Shown in pieces: positions 12,901 through 22,170 of a stretch of 34,509 nucleotides of DNA. This DNA comes from Mnemiopsis leidyi. Lineage: Eukaryota; Ctenophora; Tentaculata; Lobata; Bolinopsidae. How positions within the stretch are numbered: the first letter of the stretch is position 1; each line of letters starts with the position of its first letter. The notes under the pieces are model-generated. The model was not told where the DNA came from and did not search any database. It saw only the letters and a program-made list of their open reading frames with translations. The stretch covers positions 143,149 through 177,657 of the forward strand of contig JH152695.1 of assembly GCA_000226015.1 (NCBI GenBank), given 5' to 3'. Made by a program: the position numbers and the translations under genes.

Positions 12901-15900
12901 TGACACCTCCTGACATAAGTACCTACACAATTTTGTTCTACAGTGTTGAATTTGTGAAGTACAGGTATTAAAGATCTAACCGCTTAGTTACAGTTACTAC
13001 TTAGTTACTTGGTTAGTTTCTTGGTTACAATCACTACGGAGTTACAGTTACATGTAACAGTGACGTAACAGTGCAATTATAAGTTAGGCCAAAAACAGAC
13101 ACCAGGCCTAGATCTGGCATCGTGGTCGATGTGGTTTCTTGCTCAGTTCTTCAGTAGGTTACCGATATTTTAGATCTCTTAAAGTCACGTGACAAAAAAA
13201 TTGCGCCTGATTGGTTCGCGATCTACAGTATGTTTACGTTGCGGATTAGAGAGAAAGTTTGACCGCTGTTAATTCGGCGTCAAATTTGGACATAAAATGG
13301 AAATTCCGCTTTCAATTCCGTAACTATTGCGGGATGGTAGATCTGTGAATTCGATGCCGGTGTCCTGAGTAAGCCCTGCTGGACTCACGAAAACGTACAA
13401 AAACGGCTCCTGGTATTAACTTATTGTTTGCTGGCTAGCTCCTCATCTACATACAGCCCTCGCCCCATTGTGGGTCAGACGCCCCCTCAAAAGAGAAAGT
13501 TTCTCATGTCGCACGTGCTTCTTGTTTTACCCTGGAACCCGGGGTGAAGTTTCCTTGAAACCAGATCTTCCAGAGTACTCAGGGCATCTGTAATTGGATT
13601 TCGTTTGGTCACCTTTAATTAGGGGAACTGTAGTGCGGCGAATCCCCGCTCTCCCTGACAATTGGTCTGACAATTAGACGAAGCGTGTCGACAAGCCCTA
13701 GGGGCTGGCAGCGCCTACTTTTTACCCTCTACCTTACACCAGTAATTGGGTTTTGTTTAATTTTACCCTCCCGATATTGCGGGGCCTCCTGCCTTCAAGG
13801 GTTTTCGGGGGTGTCCGTTGAAAACACAGCTGGCCGAACCCATCGGTACCTAATTCTGGTATTCTTTGGAAAAAGGGCACAGTCTTATACTCTTATTTAC
13901 AGAGCTAAAAGCCAGCTAGTTTACCTCTCACTTCCCAAGGATGCAGCCAATATGCCCGGACCCCGGCTCTCCCAATGAAACGCAATAACGTGAGATCTAC
14001 GTGTCGTATTATACCGGGTAGATTTGAAGTGTTTACATTTTGTCCAAGTAATCTGGCGGCGGGTGGATGTAAATAGTTTTTGACAAGCATGATCCGAGCG
14101 GTCCCTCTCATTTGGCGTTTAGTCCAGGACCACTGGCCCCTGGAGGGCTCAATTTGGGTGTTTTGGTCGATCTGAGAGATCGCCACCGCGCCTTGTGCTT
14201 CGTGATTGGGCTGTTAGCGAATCTTGATTGGAGACAAGAGCAATATCAGTTAGTCAAAGTTGAGATAAAGAAGCTTCTAACGGAGTTGACTACAGGACAG
14301 ATTCTCGTTTAACAGGACAGATTCTCTTAACAGGGCAGATTTTCTTAACCATACTATTTCCATAACAACTATACTATCTCGTTGTCATTCTCAATTAAAA
14401 GTTGCTGGTGTATCTCTTGATTTCTTGGCCTGTCGGCAGATAGTAATGTTAGATAAGTCTCACTAAATGTTAAAACTAAACTTGTTGCAGCACGTATTGG
14501 AGCACGGTGATCTTGATGACAAAGCCCACATCGTGTCGGAGCTACAAGGAAAAGTCCTAATGCTCAGTCAGCACAAATTCGCTAGGTAAGCAAATGTCGC
14601 TGGTGAGCTTCACTACGAGTTGATTGAATGTGCTCACTACTCATAGTTTTAAGATAATTGTGTAGCTGTGTGATAGGATATTCCACTGATTCGTAGAAAT
14701 TATGGGATTATATATATATATATATACGTATGAAAAAAACCCAGCATATCAGTTGGCAGCGGTATAATTGTGATCTTTTCAGCAACGTGGTAGAGAAATG
14801 TGTCACCCATTCAACGAGACCCCAACGTGTTACCCTTATCGACGAAGTTTGCAATACCATGGACGGGTAAGGAAGCTTCACACACTTTCTTTTTGTTTGT
14901 TTTCTTCGTTAAAACATCGCCCATGGCCTGTTTCATTATGTGTACTTTCATTGTTCAGAGAGCTAGCAGTGTGCCCAACACGCGGTCTGACAAATTTTAA
15001 CAATGGTCGATGGCGCGCAGCATTTTGGGGGCTTAAAACAGTAGAAAAGGACCAGACTGTCAGCATTTATCGTTAAACAATTTAAGCGCGCGCTGTCTGC
15101 GCGTCCAACACCACGTTTTAGCACGAGGTCTCGATCGAGCGGCAGATTACACAATGCAATAATGGCCTGTTGACAGTAAACGAGATACAACGTTAGATAA
15201 CAACTTACTCCTCAGGCCCCATCCCGCTCTTTTCACGATGATGAAGGATCAGTTTGCCAATTATGTGGTACAGAAAATGTATGACGTTGCTGATCACATT
15301 CAGAAGAGGACCATCATGTCGAAGATTAAACCACATTTGCAGGTTCGTACTTTAGTTTTATGGCTTCCCAACATTAAGTCATCTTGTCCTTGACAGCACA
15401 CGCTTTCTCTGTTTTACCGTCTGCACGATGAACTCTCCTGGTTACACTCTGCTCCCATTTCAGACACTGCGAAAGTTCCCTTACGGAAAGCACATCCTTG
15501 CTAAACTGGAGAAGACGTTCATCAAATCGGGACAGCAGATGTCCCCTCCCAACCACTGCAACTACGAACCGGGCAACTTCAACCCCACCGGAATTAACCA
15601 CCCCGCTACCCTAACTAACAACGCCTACGGTATTCCTGGTTAGTAGCTTTCTTCATTTCATCCTCATGAAACTATGGAACGATTTATCTAAGCTGTCTTT
15701 GCCTGCGTCAAAAGGTTGTGTAAGTTCATCGTTAAGGATGATACAGTGACTGAAAATGACCCTGTCCGAATTTCAGGTATGTCCAACGTGAGCGGATTCA
15801 ACTTCTCCCCGGCTCCCAACGGAATGAACAACATGACCTCCCCCCAGTTCTCGCCGTCCCCCTTTAACAGCCCCAGCAGCTTCAGCTCCTTCCATACTCT

Positions 15901-15916
15901 CTCCCCTGCATTCTAA
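847..15916 (+). CDS. pum: Pumilio-family RNA-binding protein (13 exons in window)
   Basis: Sequence-specific RNA-binding translational repressor and mRNA-decay factor of the cytoplasm. Exons: 847-963, 2282-2443, 3561-3681, 7911-8067, 8167-8363, 9741-9916, 10456-10629, 11255-11362, 14491-14585, 14783-14866, 15216-15342, 15464-15638, 15777-15916. They sum to 1833 nt, i.e. 610 residues plus TAA, with every phase matching. Residues 1-185 are Gln/Asn/Met/Ser-rich and low complexity. The Puf domain (about 186-525) has eight repeats whose base-contacting triplets read SRxxQ, NYxxQ, CRxxQ, NHxxQ, CRxxQ, NYxxQ, SNxxE, NYxxQ. These are the canonical Pumilio residues, which predict UGUANAUA recognition. 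The tail is Ser/Pro/Phe/Asn-rich. Met at 850 could be the start, but family members usually have a much longer N-terminus, so missing 5' exons are likely. Identification of the family is secure; the choice among PUM paralogues is not possible. Confidence 0.95.
964..1275 (+). repeat. 12-bp minisatellite made of splice donors
   Basis: 26 head-to-tail units of GTAAGTCTGTTT begin exactly at the first intron base. Units 1-3, 5-20 and 23 (20 of 26) keep a perfect GTAAGT donor; the others read GTAGGT, GTACGT or GTAGTT. The exon frame stays open through the array as Val-Ser-Leu-Phe repeats until TAG at 1291-1293. Confidence 0.97.
1276..2281 (+). other. Remainder of pum intron 1
   Basis: No gene or mobile element seen. 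It ends with the acceptor CCCCCAG at 2275-2281. Confidence 0.6.
2282..2443 (+). CDS. pum: pum exon 2: Met/Gln/Asn/Gly-rich
   Basis: 54 codons, phase 0 at both ends, donor CAG|GTACTG. The residues ([11 protein letters not shown]... to ...QMGAYNQ) are Met-, Gln-, Asn- and Gly-rich, typical of the disordered part N-terminal to Puf domains. Confidence 0.85.
2444..3560 (+). other. pum intron 2
   Basis: 1.1 kb of AT-rich intron with no feature I can support. Acceptor is TGTTTCAG at 3553-3560. Confidence 0.6.
3561..3681 (+). CDS. pum: pum exon 3
   Basis: 121 nt, enters in phase 0 and leaves one base (G|GTCAGT donor). Encodes [13 protein letters not shown]... ending ...LCKPSNT, a linker with no known domain. 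Confidence 0.85.
4611..4684. repeat. 37-bp direct duplication
   Basis: Two exact adjacent copies (4611-4647, 4648-4684), each beginning GATCTGTGATATTTAGATCT. Confidence 0.95.
4754..5104. repeat. 27-bp minisatellite, about 13 copies
   Basis: The unit GGATGAAGTATAGATGTATT plus GTACTTG is repeated with few changes. Because 27 is a multiple of three it leaves open frames on both strands (9-residue periodic peptides), which are artefacts of the repeat. Confidence 0.97.
5247..5273. repeat. (CT)n microsatellite
   Basis: A pure CT run of about 13 dinucleotides. Confidence 0.95.
5517..5632. repeat. 42-bp tandem repeat, about 3 copies
   Basis: The unit beginning TTTTAACTCTAATCTACGTG recurs with exact period 42 (TAACTC at 5521, 5563, 5605). 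Confidence 0.95.
7911..8067 (+). CDS. pum: pum exon 4: Ser/Asn-rich linker before Puf domain
   Basis: Acceptor TTGCAG, donor AGAG|GTCAGT. 157 nt, in phase 1, out phase 2. Encodes a Ser/Asn/Gly-rich linker ending ...SNNKEPQR immediately before Puf repeat 1. Confidence 0.9.
8167..8363 (+). CDS. pum: pum exon 5: Puf repeat 1
   Basis: 197 nt. Begins [10 protein letters not shown], the usual start of the Puf homology domain, and contains the repeat-1 signature DQHGSRFIQ (SRxxQ). The donor G|GTATGT splits an Asp codon and joins to VFGNYVIQ in the next exon, exactly as in the family. Confidence 0.97.
8364..9740 (+). other. pum intron 5
   Basis: 1.4 kb with no gene seen. It holds the short inverted repeat at 8480-8538 and TGACCATG-rich sequence near 9515-9620, and ends with acceptor CTTTTCCAG. 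Confidence 0.6.
8480..8538. repeat. Short inverted repeat, 13-bp arms
   Basis: GGTCATGGTCAAA at 8480-8492 and its exact complement at 8526-8538 flank an A/T-rich centre. Similar TGACCATGG pieces occur near 9515-9620 and 22590-22790, so a small dispersed element is possible but unproven. Confidence 0.55.
9741..9916 (+). CDS. pum: pum exon 6: Puf repeats 2 and 3
   Basis: 176 nt, phase 0 out (GAACTG|GTGAGA). Encodes [13 protein letters not shown] (repeat 2, NYxxQ) and [13 protein letters not shown] (repeat 3, CRxxQ). Confidence 0.97.
9926..10385. repeat. 41-bp minisatellite, about 11 copies
   Basis: The unit contains TGTCAGGATGTTTAGCTAAA, with the palindrome TTTAGCTAAA in most copies, followed by CAGACTTGCTCGTATAAT. 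It starts 10 nt after the exon 6 donor and fills about 85% of the 539-nt intron. Confidence 0.97.
10456..10629 (+). CDS. pum: pum exon 7: Puf repeats 4 and 5
   Basis: 58 codons, phase 0 at both ends (CAG|GTGGGC). [13 protein letters not shown] is repeat 4 (NHxxQ) and HAYGCRVIQ is repeat 5 (CRxxQ). Confidence 0.97.
10654..10756. repeat. 50-bp tandem duplication
   Basis: Two exact copies, starting GAAAATTTGAGTTGTTTG at 10654 and 10704, begin 24 nt after the exon 7 donor. Confidence 0.93.
10926..11030. repeat. 18-bp tandem repeat, about 5 copies
   Basis: The unit ACAGTTGAGTATACATAC is repeated, the last copies degenerate. Confidence 0.92.
11170..11218. repeat. (GT)n/(GC GT)n microsatellite
   Basis: A GT-rich run grading into GTGC, 36 nt upstream of the exon 8 acceptor. 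Confidence 0.9.
11255..11362 (+). CDS. pum: pum exon 8: Puf repeat 6
   Basis: 36 codons, phase 0 at both ends. Begins [10 protein letters not shown] and ends in DQYGNYVIQ (repeat 6, NYxxQ). Confidence 0.97.
12559..12783. repeat. 18-bp minisatellite, 12.5 near-perfect copies
   Basis: The unit ACAACATACTTAGTACAT is repeated essentially without change, which suggests a recent expansion. Open frames across it on both strands are artefacts of a period divisible by three. Confidence 0.97.
14292..14349. repeat. Short tandem repeat, 3 copies
   Basis: ACAGGACAGATTCTC-like units of about 20 bp. Confidence 0.8.
14491..14585 (+). CDS. pum: pum exon 9: end of Puf repeat 6 to start of repeat 7
   Basis: 95 nt, in phase 0, out phase 2 (GCTAG|GTAAGC). 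Encodes [10 protein letters not shown]...LSQHKFA; the repeat-7 motif HKFASNVVE is split across this junction. Confidence 0.97.
14709..14728. repeat. (AT)n microsatellite
   Basis: Short TA run inside the intron between exons 9 and 10. Confidence 0.85.
14783..14866 (+). CDS. pum: pum exon 10: Puf repeat 7
   Basis: 84 nt, acceptor CTTTTCAG, donor GG|GTAAGG, phase 2 at both ends. Completes SNVVEKCV (repeat 7, SNxxE, the guanine-reading repeat). Confidence 0.97.
15216..15342 (+). CDS. pum: pum exon 11: Puf repeat 8
   Basis: 127 nt, leaves phase 0 (TTGCAG|GTTCGT). Contains [14 protein letters not shown] (repeat 8, NYxxQ). Confidence 0.97.
15464..15638 (+). CDS. pum: pum exon 12: end of Puf domain and tail
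   Basis: 175 nt, phase 0 in, phase 1 out. [17 protein letters not shown] is the conserved C-terminal cap of the Puf domain; an Asn/Pro-rich tail follows. Confidence 0.95.
15777..15916 (+). CDS. pum: pum exon 13: C-terminal tail and stop
   Basis: Acceptor ATTTCAG. Encodes a Ser/Pro/Phe/Asn-rich tail ending HTLSPAF, then TAA at 15914-15916. The tail is longer than I would expect after the Puf cap and has no recognised domain. Confidence 0.93.
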
Positions 15917-16325
15917 CCTGTGTCTTACCCGACACCATTTCCACTGTTTTCCGGGCCACGGTATCACGAGTTAATTTATTCGGAGAGACAAAACGAACAG
16001 AGTTGTATACAAATGTGAATATATTGTGTGTGTTCGTGTGTCGTGTGTGTACAGTTGTGCCTTCGTTTTGAGCAAGGTTTAATTGTTTTAACTTGATCGG
16101 GAGATAGCTGCTGCAGTACCCTCCAGGTTGCATGTTCGGTTACCTCACGTGTTTTCCTTCCTTTGGACATCGCGAAACATCCCCACGTTAAAACCTCCTG
16201 GATACTCCAGCCGCTATCTCCATCAGTTAACAAGCCTTGTGTAAGTGTAGACTTTAGATACGCGGGTGATGACTGGCGTGAGATCTCCGCAGCGCGACGT
16301 GTGGTGAAACTGTAGACTCTTCAGA

Positions 16326-16333
16326 TGTAAATA
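16326..16333 (+). promoter_or_regulatory. Pumilio response element TGTAAATA
   Basis: Exact match to the UGUANAUA consensus of canonical eight-repeat Pumilio proteins, 410 nt downstream of the pum stop codon. The site is seen; binding is inferred. Confidence 0.6.
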
Positions 16334-16461
16334 GCGCGGCACTCGTGGCACGAGAGATATTGGCACCAAGTGCTAGTTAGCTCGGCCAGTCCATGTCACC
16401 CCGCCATTGTATACACAAGGTTTGGGCGTGTTTGTACATCACAATACAGTGTTAGGGGACC

Positions 16462-16469
16462 TGTACATA
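16462..16469 (+). promoter_or_regulatory. Pumilio response element TGTACATA
   Basis: Second exact UGUANAUA match, 136 nt after the first and upstream of the first poly(A) signal. Confidence 0.6.
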
Positions 16470-17008
16470 AAGACACTCATACGTTGTTCTTAATAGTTAT
16501 TTTCTTTCGCAAGACAAACTTTTGAATCCTCCACCTATGAGCCCGTTCGCAGGTCGACAATTTTTTTGTGTGCTCGACTACAAAATGTGTAATATATTTT
16601 GTATGATATTGCTGTAAAACGTTTTGACGTCCCCAATCTTGTAAGTCGACCTATGTGGACACCAGTCGTGTGTACCTATTTGACACTGTACCTTTCTACA
16701 AAATCGTGTAAAGAATGTAAAATGGACTGAACATTTTCCTCATCTGTAAAAGCTTAGAGTTTGTTTCCGTGTTTAAGGCAGTTGCTCTTTTAAAATAGCA
16801 GAAGCAATTCCGCGATCTGCTCCTTTAGACTTAAGGCCCAACTTAGACTGCCTTGAAATCGGACCAACTTTAGAGTATTCTGGTCACTTACCTGTTCCCG
16901 ATGAGTAATTTTCGTTGGTTGTTAATTAAGTCTTAAAGATGTGACCCGTCATTTTTGGGAGACTTCTAGTTTAACGAAGTTCTCCTCAATAGCATGTGTG
17001 TGCAGATT

Positions 17009-17014
17009 AATAAA
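17009..17014 (+). terminator. Candidate pum poly(A) signal AATAAA
   Basis: First AATAAA after the pum stop codon, followed by GT/T-rich sequence (17015-17070) as expected for a downstream element. Confidence 0.6.
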
Positions 17015-17040
17015 ATTGTGTATGCATAGAGTTGTCCCGC

Positions 17041-20022
17041 CTTTTTTGTGGGCTGCGTCTTTTGTATGGATGTACAGTTCTCAGTTGGCCCACGGTATTT
17101 TAAAGTTTTTAGTGACCAGGACTATTTTTTCTATTCCTACTTAGATTTTGATGTGTAATTCGTTACATTTGATCGCCGGGCGGCCGGTGATTACATGACT
17201 GCTAATTTCAATTGATTAAATGTTCTTTAGTCTACGTAATGTTTTAATGAATCAGCATAATTACATAATATTGACACAGCGGTTTAATTAATTTTAAATA
17301 TTATTGACATCGACTGATAATGATAATTTTAAAATTTATGTGTCATGGCTCAATGGTTTGTTCTTTTATGAATTGCAGATTTGCCATGAATAATGGGAAC
17401 ATTTTTTGAGGTTTGATGAACTTCACCCTTCTATCATAATTATTGTTATTCTTATATAAGAGAGGTGTTATTGTCCCTTTTTCGGGGTCTTGACCAATTA
17501 ACTATAGTCTCCACCCCAGAAGTTGTTGTTAAAACTAGAAAAGATGCATCTTACGTAATGATCTATCATAACCTACTTCTATATTATCCCACATTAGGAT
17601 CGAGCGTTAACTGATGAATATATTTTTTACTCGGACTTTTTTGTCGGTCACATTTTATGGGGAAACCCATCTGATAACAGATCGTCCATCTACTGTTAAG
17701 TTACATGATACTTAATCATTGACTGGCATTGTTGTAACGTCCAAGAGAAAAGATTTATAGTTCATCAGTTAATGATATACATTATTGCTATATGCCTTAA
17801 CGTTCTTCACCTGCACAAAGGATGGGGTGCTCACTGATAAAAACCTATCACCGCCAGACTATGTTGATGTGCTTATTTTCAAATTCGAAACTTGCATCGT
17901 TTTTTATTTAAATTAAAAGATAGGCATATTTGGGTGTTATATTCTTCTTGTTGAAAAATATATACATTGGCATTAAGTTTTGGCTCTGGTTTTCACTTCA
18001 TTCTATCAATTCCTGTTGAAGAATAGCGAAACTAGCAAATTTTTAATACAGCAAACCGACCGCAACACGTAAATCGTTGGTTTTTCGGGCTGAGCACCCC
18101 ATGGTTATACTATGTGGGATCATTCACATATTGCGTTAATTAACAGCGGGGTCCTTGCTTGTTGTCATGGTTACAATTTCACTGGTATATTTAGCTTTGG
18201 GATTTGGGGTGTGCGATCAAGCCTGTGAAAATTTGTCCATCTTATAATAAGTGAAGGGGTTGGTTGGACTGGAGAGCCCTTACTCTCATTGAGTTGTTTT
18301 CAGGGCGGGGTTAAGGCTCAACTTTTAAAAAACTGAATACGCAATGTGTGAATGGCTTCATATACCTTATGCACATTATATAATGATATACACTATAAAT
18401 ATTACTTTTTATAATTTTAGTGTCATAAAACATTGAATTTTATAGTTTTACTACCGTGAGACGGCACGTATCCTCAGCATAATTTAGCCTATCGTTACCT
18501 GTAGATATTTACTTGTAAATGATTCTGAGTTAGCATCTGTTGGTACGCTTTTCGGCTAGACTTTTGTCATACTTGTGGATGTAACTGTCCATGTCATCAG
18601 AATGTTTTTAACGAGGCTGTCACCTGAGCACGTTATTTCTTTTGATAACGATAATTGATTACCCAGGATCAGGACTCCATCCCAAAATGCGGTGTTGATC
18701 GTCAGTCTTCTTCAACGATCCAACTACTATAGCGACGATGCGTTGATTAAAGGCGTAATTGGCGTCCAGCACTGCTAAATTGAGACCTAGTTGAAAAATG
18801 ATAAGGTTTATCTTGTATGTTTCGTAACACAGTGGGAAATGTACATAACTTATTTATTATTTACTGTAATATGAAACTGGAAGTTCTTCTAAATGTATGT
18901 ATAAAAGTGTTTTCATATAATTTATCCGGAGTGAAGGTAGTTGCCGTAGTGTGTATCCGATGACTCCAAGATTTTACCTATGACACTCACAAACTCTCAA
19001 CAAAAGTTAAATGAATCTCTTATATAACGGTAGAACCTGTAACTGCGTGTTCAGATAATTCCAGACACCACTCTCCTAGACAGAGCGTAGCGCCCAAACA
19101 CTGCCAAGTTTACCTTTTACCTTATCGGATACACAAACCGCAGCTACCTTTAATCCTTTTCTCAACACCGTTCAAAGTTATTTATTGCATACCTCTTACA
19201 TTAACCCAGTGGCGTCCTTCTTTTCGCCCTTTTATTGCGCCAGACATATTTTTGGGAATCTTAGGCATTTGATTAAAGGACATGTTAAATTAATTTCAGC
19301 GAGTCTATATTTGTAGTTGTCTTCGTCGTTGCTGCATGATTTAAAGATGTCGTTGTTGCTGTGCTAGACGACACCCTGTTTTCCCTGAAATCAAGGTTTT
19401 AACCTTATTTAAGAAAGTTTATAGTCGAATATAGGTGTATATGTGATGTAGTGTGTACATAGATAAGCAAGGCGGCTGGCTTGATGCCATGACGCCGTTA
19501 GATATTACCCACCCCCTGCATGCACCCTTAACAGTGTTGTCCACATCAAAGCGTCAGGTAGATAAAAAGCAGAACTTCGGTGATTTGTCTTAATGATTGT
19601 TTATACTGGCAAAGTTCGGGACCTTCTTTTGCTGTTATGATGTGGCCAACAACCGTTTAAATTATATACATCGATTCCCAGTCAAAATATGATCGCTATT
19701 ACTATTATGTTAAATTCATCGTAACTCGTGTGCTTTATTTGTACATTGAAAGGGAGGCATCGTTTTTAACAAACAGGCCACTGCAGCAAGCGCAAAACAC
19801 AAGTAAAAGGTGACGAAAATTGTGTGAAAAAGTATAATTTGGCAGTCGCAAAACAACAGAGCAGGACAAATTGTGAATGTGATGCAACAAATCGGCCAGC
19901 TCAGCAAAAAGTGGGTGCCTACCTCCCCTTTAAGACGGGCTCTATTCATGGAGGAAGGAGACAGTTACCAAACTCTAAAATGAGTTAAGAAATTGGGTCA
20001 AAATCGCCCTAAAACCCTAAAT
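17041..20022. other. Gene-free AT-rich region or distal pum 3' UTR
   Basis: About 3 kb with no supportable ORF or mobile element. On the plus strand it holds three more TGTANATA matches (18500-18507, 18840-18847, 19454-19461), so some of it may be an extended pum 3' UTR. Nothing else seen. Confidence 0.5.
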
Positions 20023-20084
20023 TGACTAGTTTATATTCGTCTAACGAAGTTGGAGCTGCGAGAGTCTGGTATCACCGCGACAAA

Positions 20085-20098
20085 NNNNNNNNNNNNNN
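20085..20098. other. Assembly gap (14 N)
   Basis: 14 undetermined bases. About 57 bp of sequence before the gap is repeated almost exactly after it (20029-20084 versus 20099-20153, one base missing), which suggests an unmerged contig overlap. Confidence 0.95.
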
Positions 20099-20693
20099 GT
20101 TTATATTCGTCTACGAAGTTGGAGCTGCGAGAGTCTGGTATCACCGCGACAAAACCCTGAAATTTACTAAATCGAAATGTACCAATTTGAATTTTGATCA
20201 TTAAAATCATAGCATTTTGTGGTTTAACTTGACGAGATGATATCCGTCTACCGTTCTAGCTGCGTGAGTCGGGTATCACCGCGACAAGGTTTAACTGCAT
20301 AATCATAATGCCAAACGATTTAACGGGCGATGCGTGTCTAGAATTTTTTTCGAAATTCATGTCACCAGGCCAGTCCACAGTCTGGCCACCCTCCCGCACA
20401 TTTTATTCCGCTTCGAATAGAATGAGGGTCGGACAATCTTAGGGATCTCGAAAACCATCACGCGCTCCCAGTCCCACTGCATAAATTTCTGAATAAAACG
20501 CAGATCGCCCTTGTCTGACGTTGTCAGTTGTCACTGTCGTGTTGCTAAGCCAACATTGAACATAGCCCTCATGTGGCTCGCGCTGCCAGCTGCGCGCGCC
20601 CTATCGGGACGCACATGGTGTGTGAGCTTTTGCGTCGCGCGTCCGTCCTAATTTCGCGCTAACTCACTAAGCTCGCACAGGGTTGACGTCTAA

Positions 20694-20872
20694 CGTTCTA
20701 ACGAAACGATCTCGTTCAGCTTTAGCTGCGTGAGTCGGGTATCACCGCGACAAGCACAGGGATATACGTGTTTAGCAAACTGTCTTGTCGCGATGATACC
20801 TTGTCAGTTGTCGCGGTGATACCCGGCCCGACTCACGCAGCTAAAGCTGAACGAGATCGTTTCGTTAGAACG
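20694..20872. repeat. Long inverted repeat with about 60-bp arms
   Basis: The arm at 20694-20753 pairs with 20808-20872. The pairing is nearly perfect apart from a 5-nt insertion in the right arm. The 54-nt loop contains a further partial copy (20784-20800). Confidence 0.93.
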
Positions 20873-22170
20873 GTAGACGGATTCAACGGGCGATGCGCGT
20901 CTAGAATCAACGGGCGATGTGCGTCTAGAATTTCTTCGCCAGGCCAGAAATGCGTGACAGCGCGAGCGCGTGATGGCCGCGACAGTAGGTTATCAACCTA
21001 CAAGTCTAGAATTTCTTCTGTCGCCAGGGGCCAGGCCAGATCAAATGCGTGACAGCGCGTGATGGCCGCGACAGGTTATCAACCTACAGCTCAGGTTATC
21101 AACCTACAATAGACGGATATTGACGCAGCTTTAGCTGCGTGAGTCGGGTATCACCGCGACAAGACGGATATCAATATATCATCTCGTCAACCTTGTCAGA
21201 CGTTGCCTGACAGTGACCTGCTGCCGCGAAGCGGCAGCCCCCGCGCGCGAAGCGTAACGCAAGGCAAGTGATACCTTGAGATAATATCCGTCTAACGAAA
21301 ACGATAACGTTCAGCGCATCACCCGCGCCCGTTAATCATTAATGAAGCCCTTCCTATACTAAACACGTTTGCCTGGGCATCAACGGGCGATGCGCGTCTA
21401 AAATTTCTTCGAAATTCATCGCCAGGCCAGAAATGCGCGATAGCGCGTGATGGCCGCGACAGTCACAGTAGGTTATCAACCTACAACCTGGGGACCTAAG
21501 TCTTTGTTGGAGGGAAACGTAGAGAGAGAGAGCCGCCCATCGCCCGGTAACAAGGCATTGGCAATCACGCGCTCTCACGTTGCATGTATTTCTGGCCTTG
21601 TTTAGCAGCGAGAACCCTCCCGTTATTTTATTTTCGCTTCGAAGGAGGGTCAACAATCAATAAAGTCAGACGCATCGCCCGTTTGCTCGTCAACAAATAG
21701 TTTCACAAATTTTAAACAAACGCTTATTCATTTGTTATTAGATTTAGATTTTCAAGTTATCAGGGCTGGAAGTGGAAGCACATTTAATTTAATTGACGAG
21801 ATTATATCCATCTAACGAAACGCCACAGATAAGAGCAGCAAAGCTGAGAGTCGCGCAAGAGTCGGGTATCACTATCACCTCGATAAGATAAAGAAGTACA
21901 CAATAAATTTCAAAATTTAAGTCTTATAAAATTGTTCACGATCTAGAATACCATGTTTAATTAAGAATTTGGGCATTTAGCTACATTTAACATAATCCAA
22001 AATTAACTTGGCATACAATTATTACAATTTAGAACTAACAGTTACCCATTATATTGGATCAATTTTATTTCAACAACCGGAGTATTGACGAGATTATATT
22101 TATATCCGTCTGCCGTTCTAACGAAACGATAGTTTGAGCTACGAGAGTCGGATATCACCACGACAACCGG

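Larger units (their letters stand above)
11363..14490 (+). other. pum intron 8 (3.1 kb)
   Basis: No gene recognised. It contains the 18-bp array at 12559-12783, AGTTAC-rich degenerate repeats near 12985-13060 and a short tandem repeat at 14292-14349. Confidence 0.6.
15917..17040 (+). other. pum: pum 3' UTR (proximal form)
   Basis: About 1.1 kb between the stop codon and the first AATAAA, without a convincing open frame and with a T-rich second half. It contains two exact UGUANAUA matches. Its extent is inferred from the poly(A) signal only; a longer form reaching 19.5 kb cannot be excluded. Confidence 0.7.
20023..22170. repeat. Mosaic of GC-rich dispersed and inverted repeats
   Basis: A block richer in CpG and GC than its surroundings. 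A roughly 30-bp module ending GTATCACCGCGACAA occurs at 20054-20083, 20123-20152, 20258-20287, 20724-20753, 21133-21162 and (degenerate) 21841-21886 and 22137-22166, and inverted at 20808-20842. A second module, AACGGGCGATGCGCGTCTAG, recurs near 20322, 20884, 20910 and 21380. A third is the hairpin GTAGGTTATCAACCTAC (20985-21001, 21468-21484, two shortened copies at 21073 and 21093). No transposase frame is visible. It is best described as nested non-autonomous or foldback-type repeats of unknown class. Confidence 0.8.

Noticed and set aside
12466..12916. Periodic ORFs of 78-146 residues
   Set aside because: Products of the 18-bp array.
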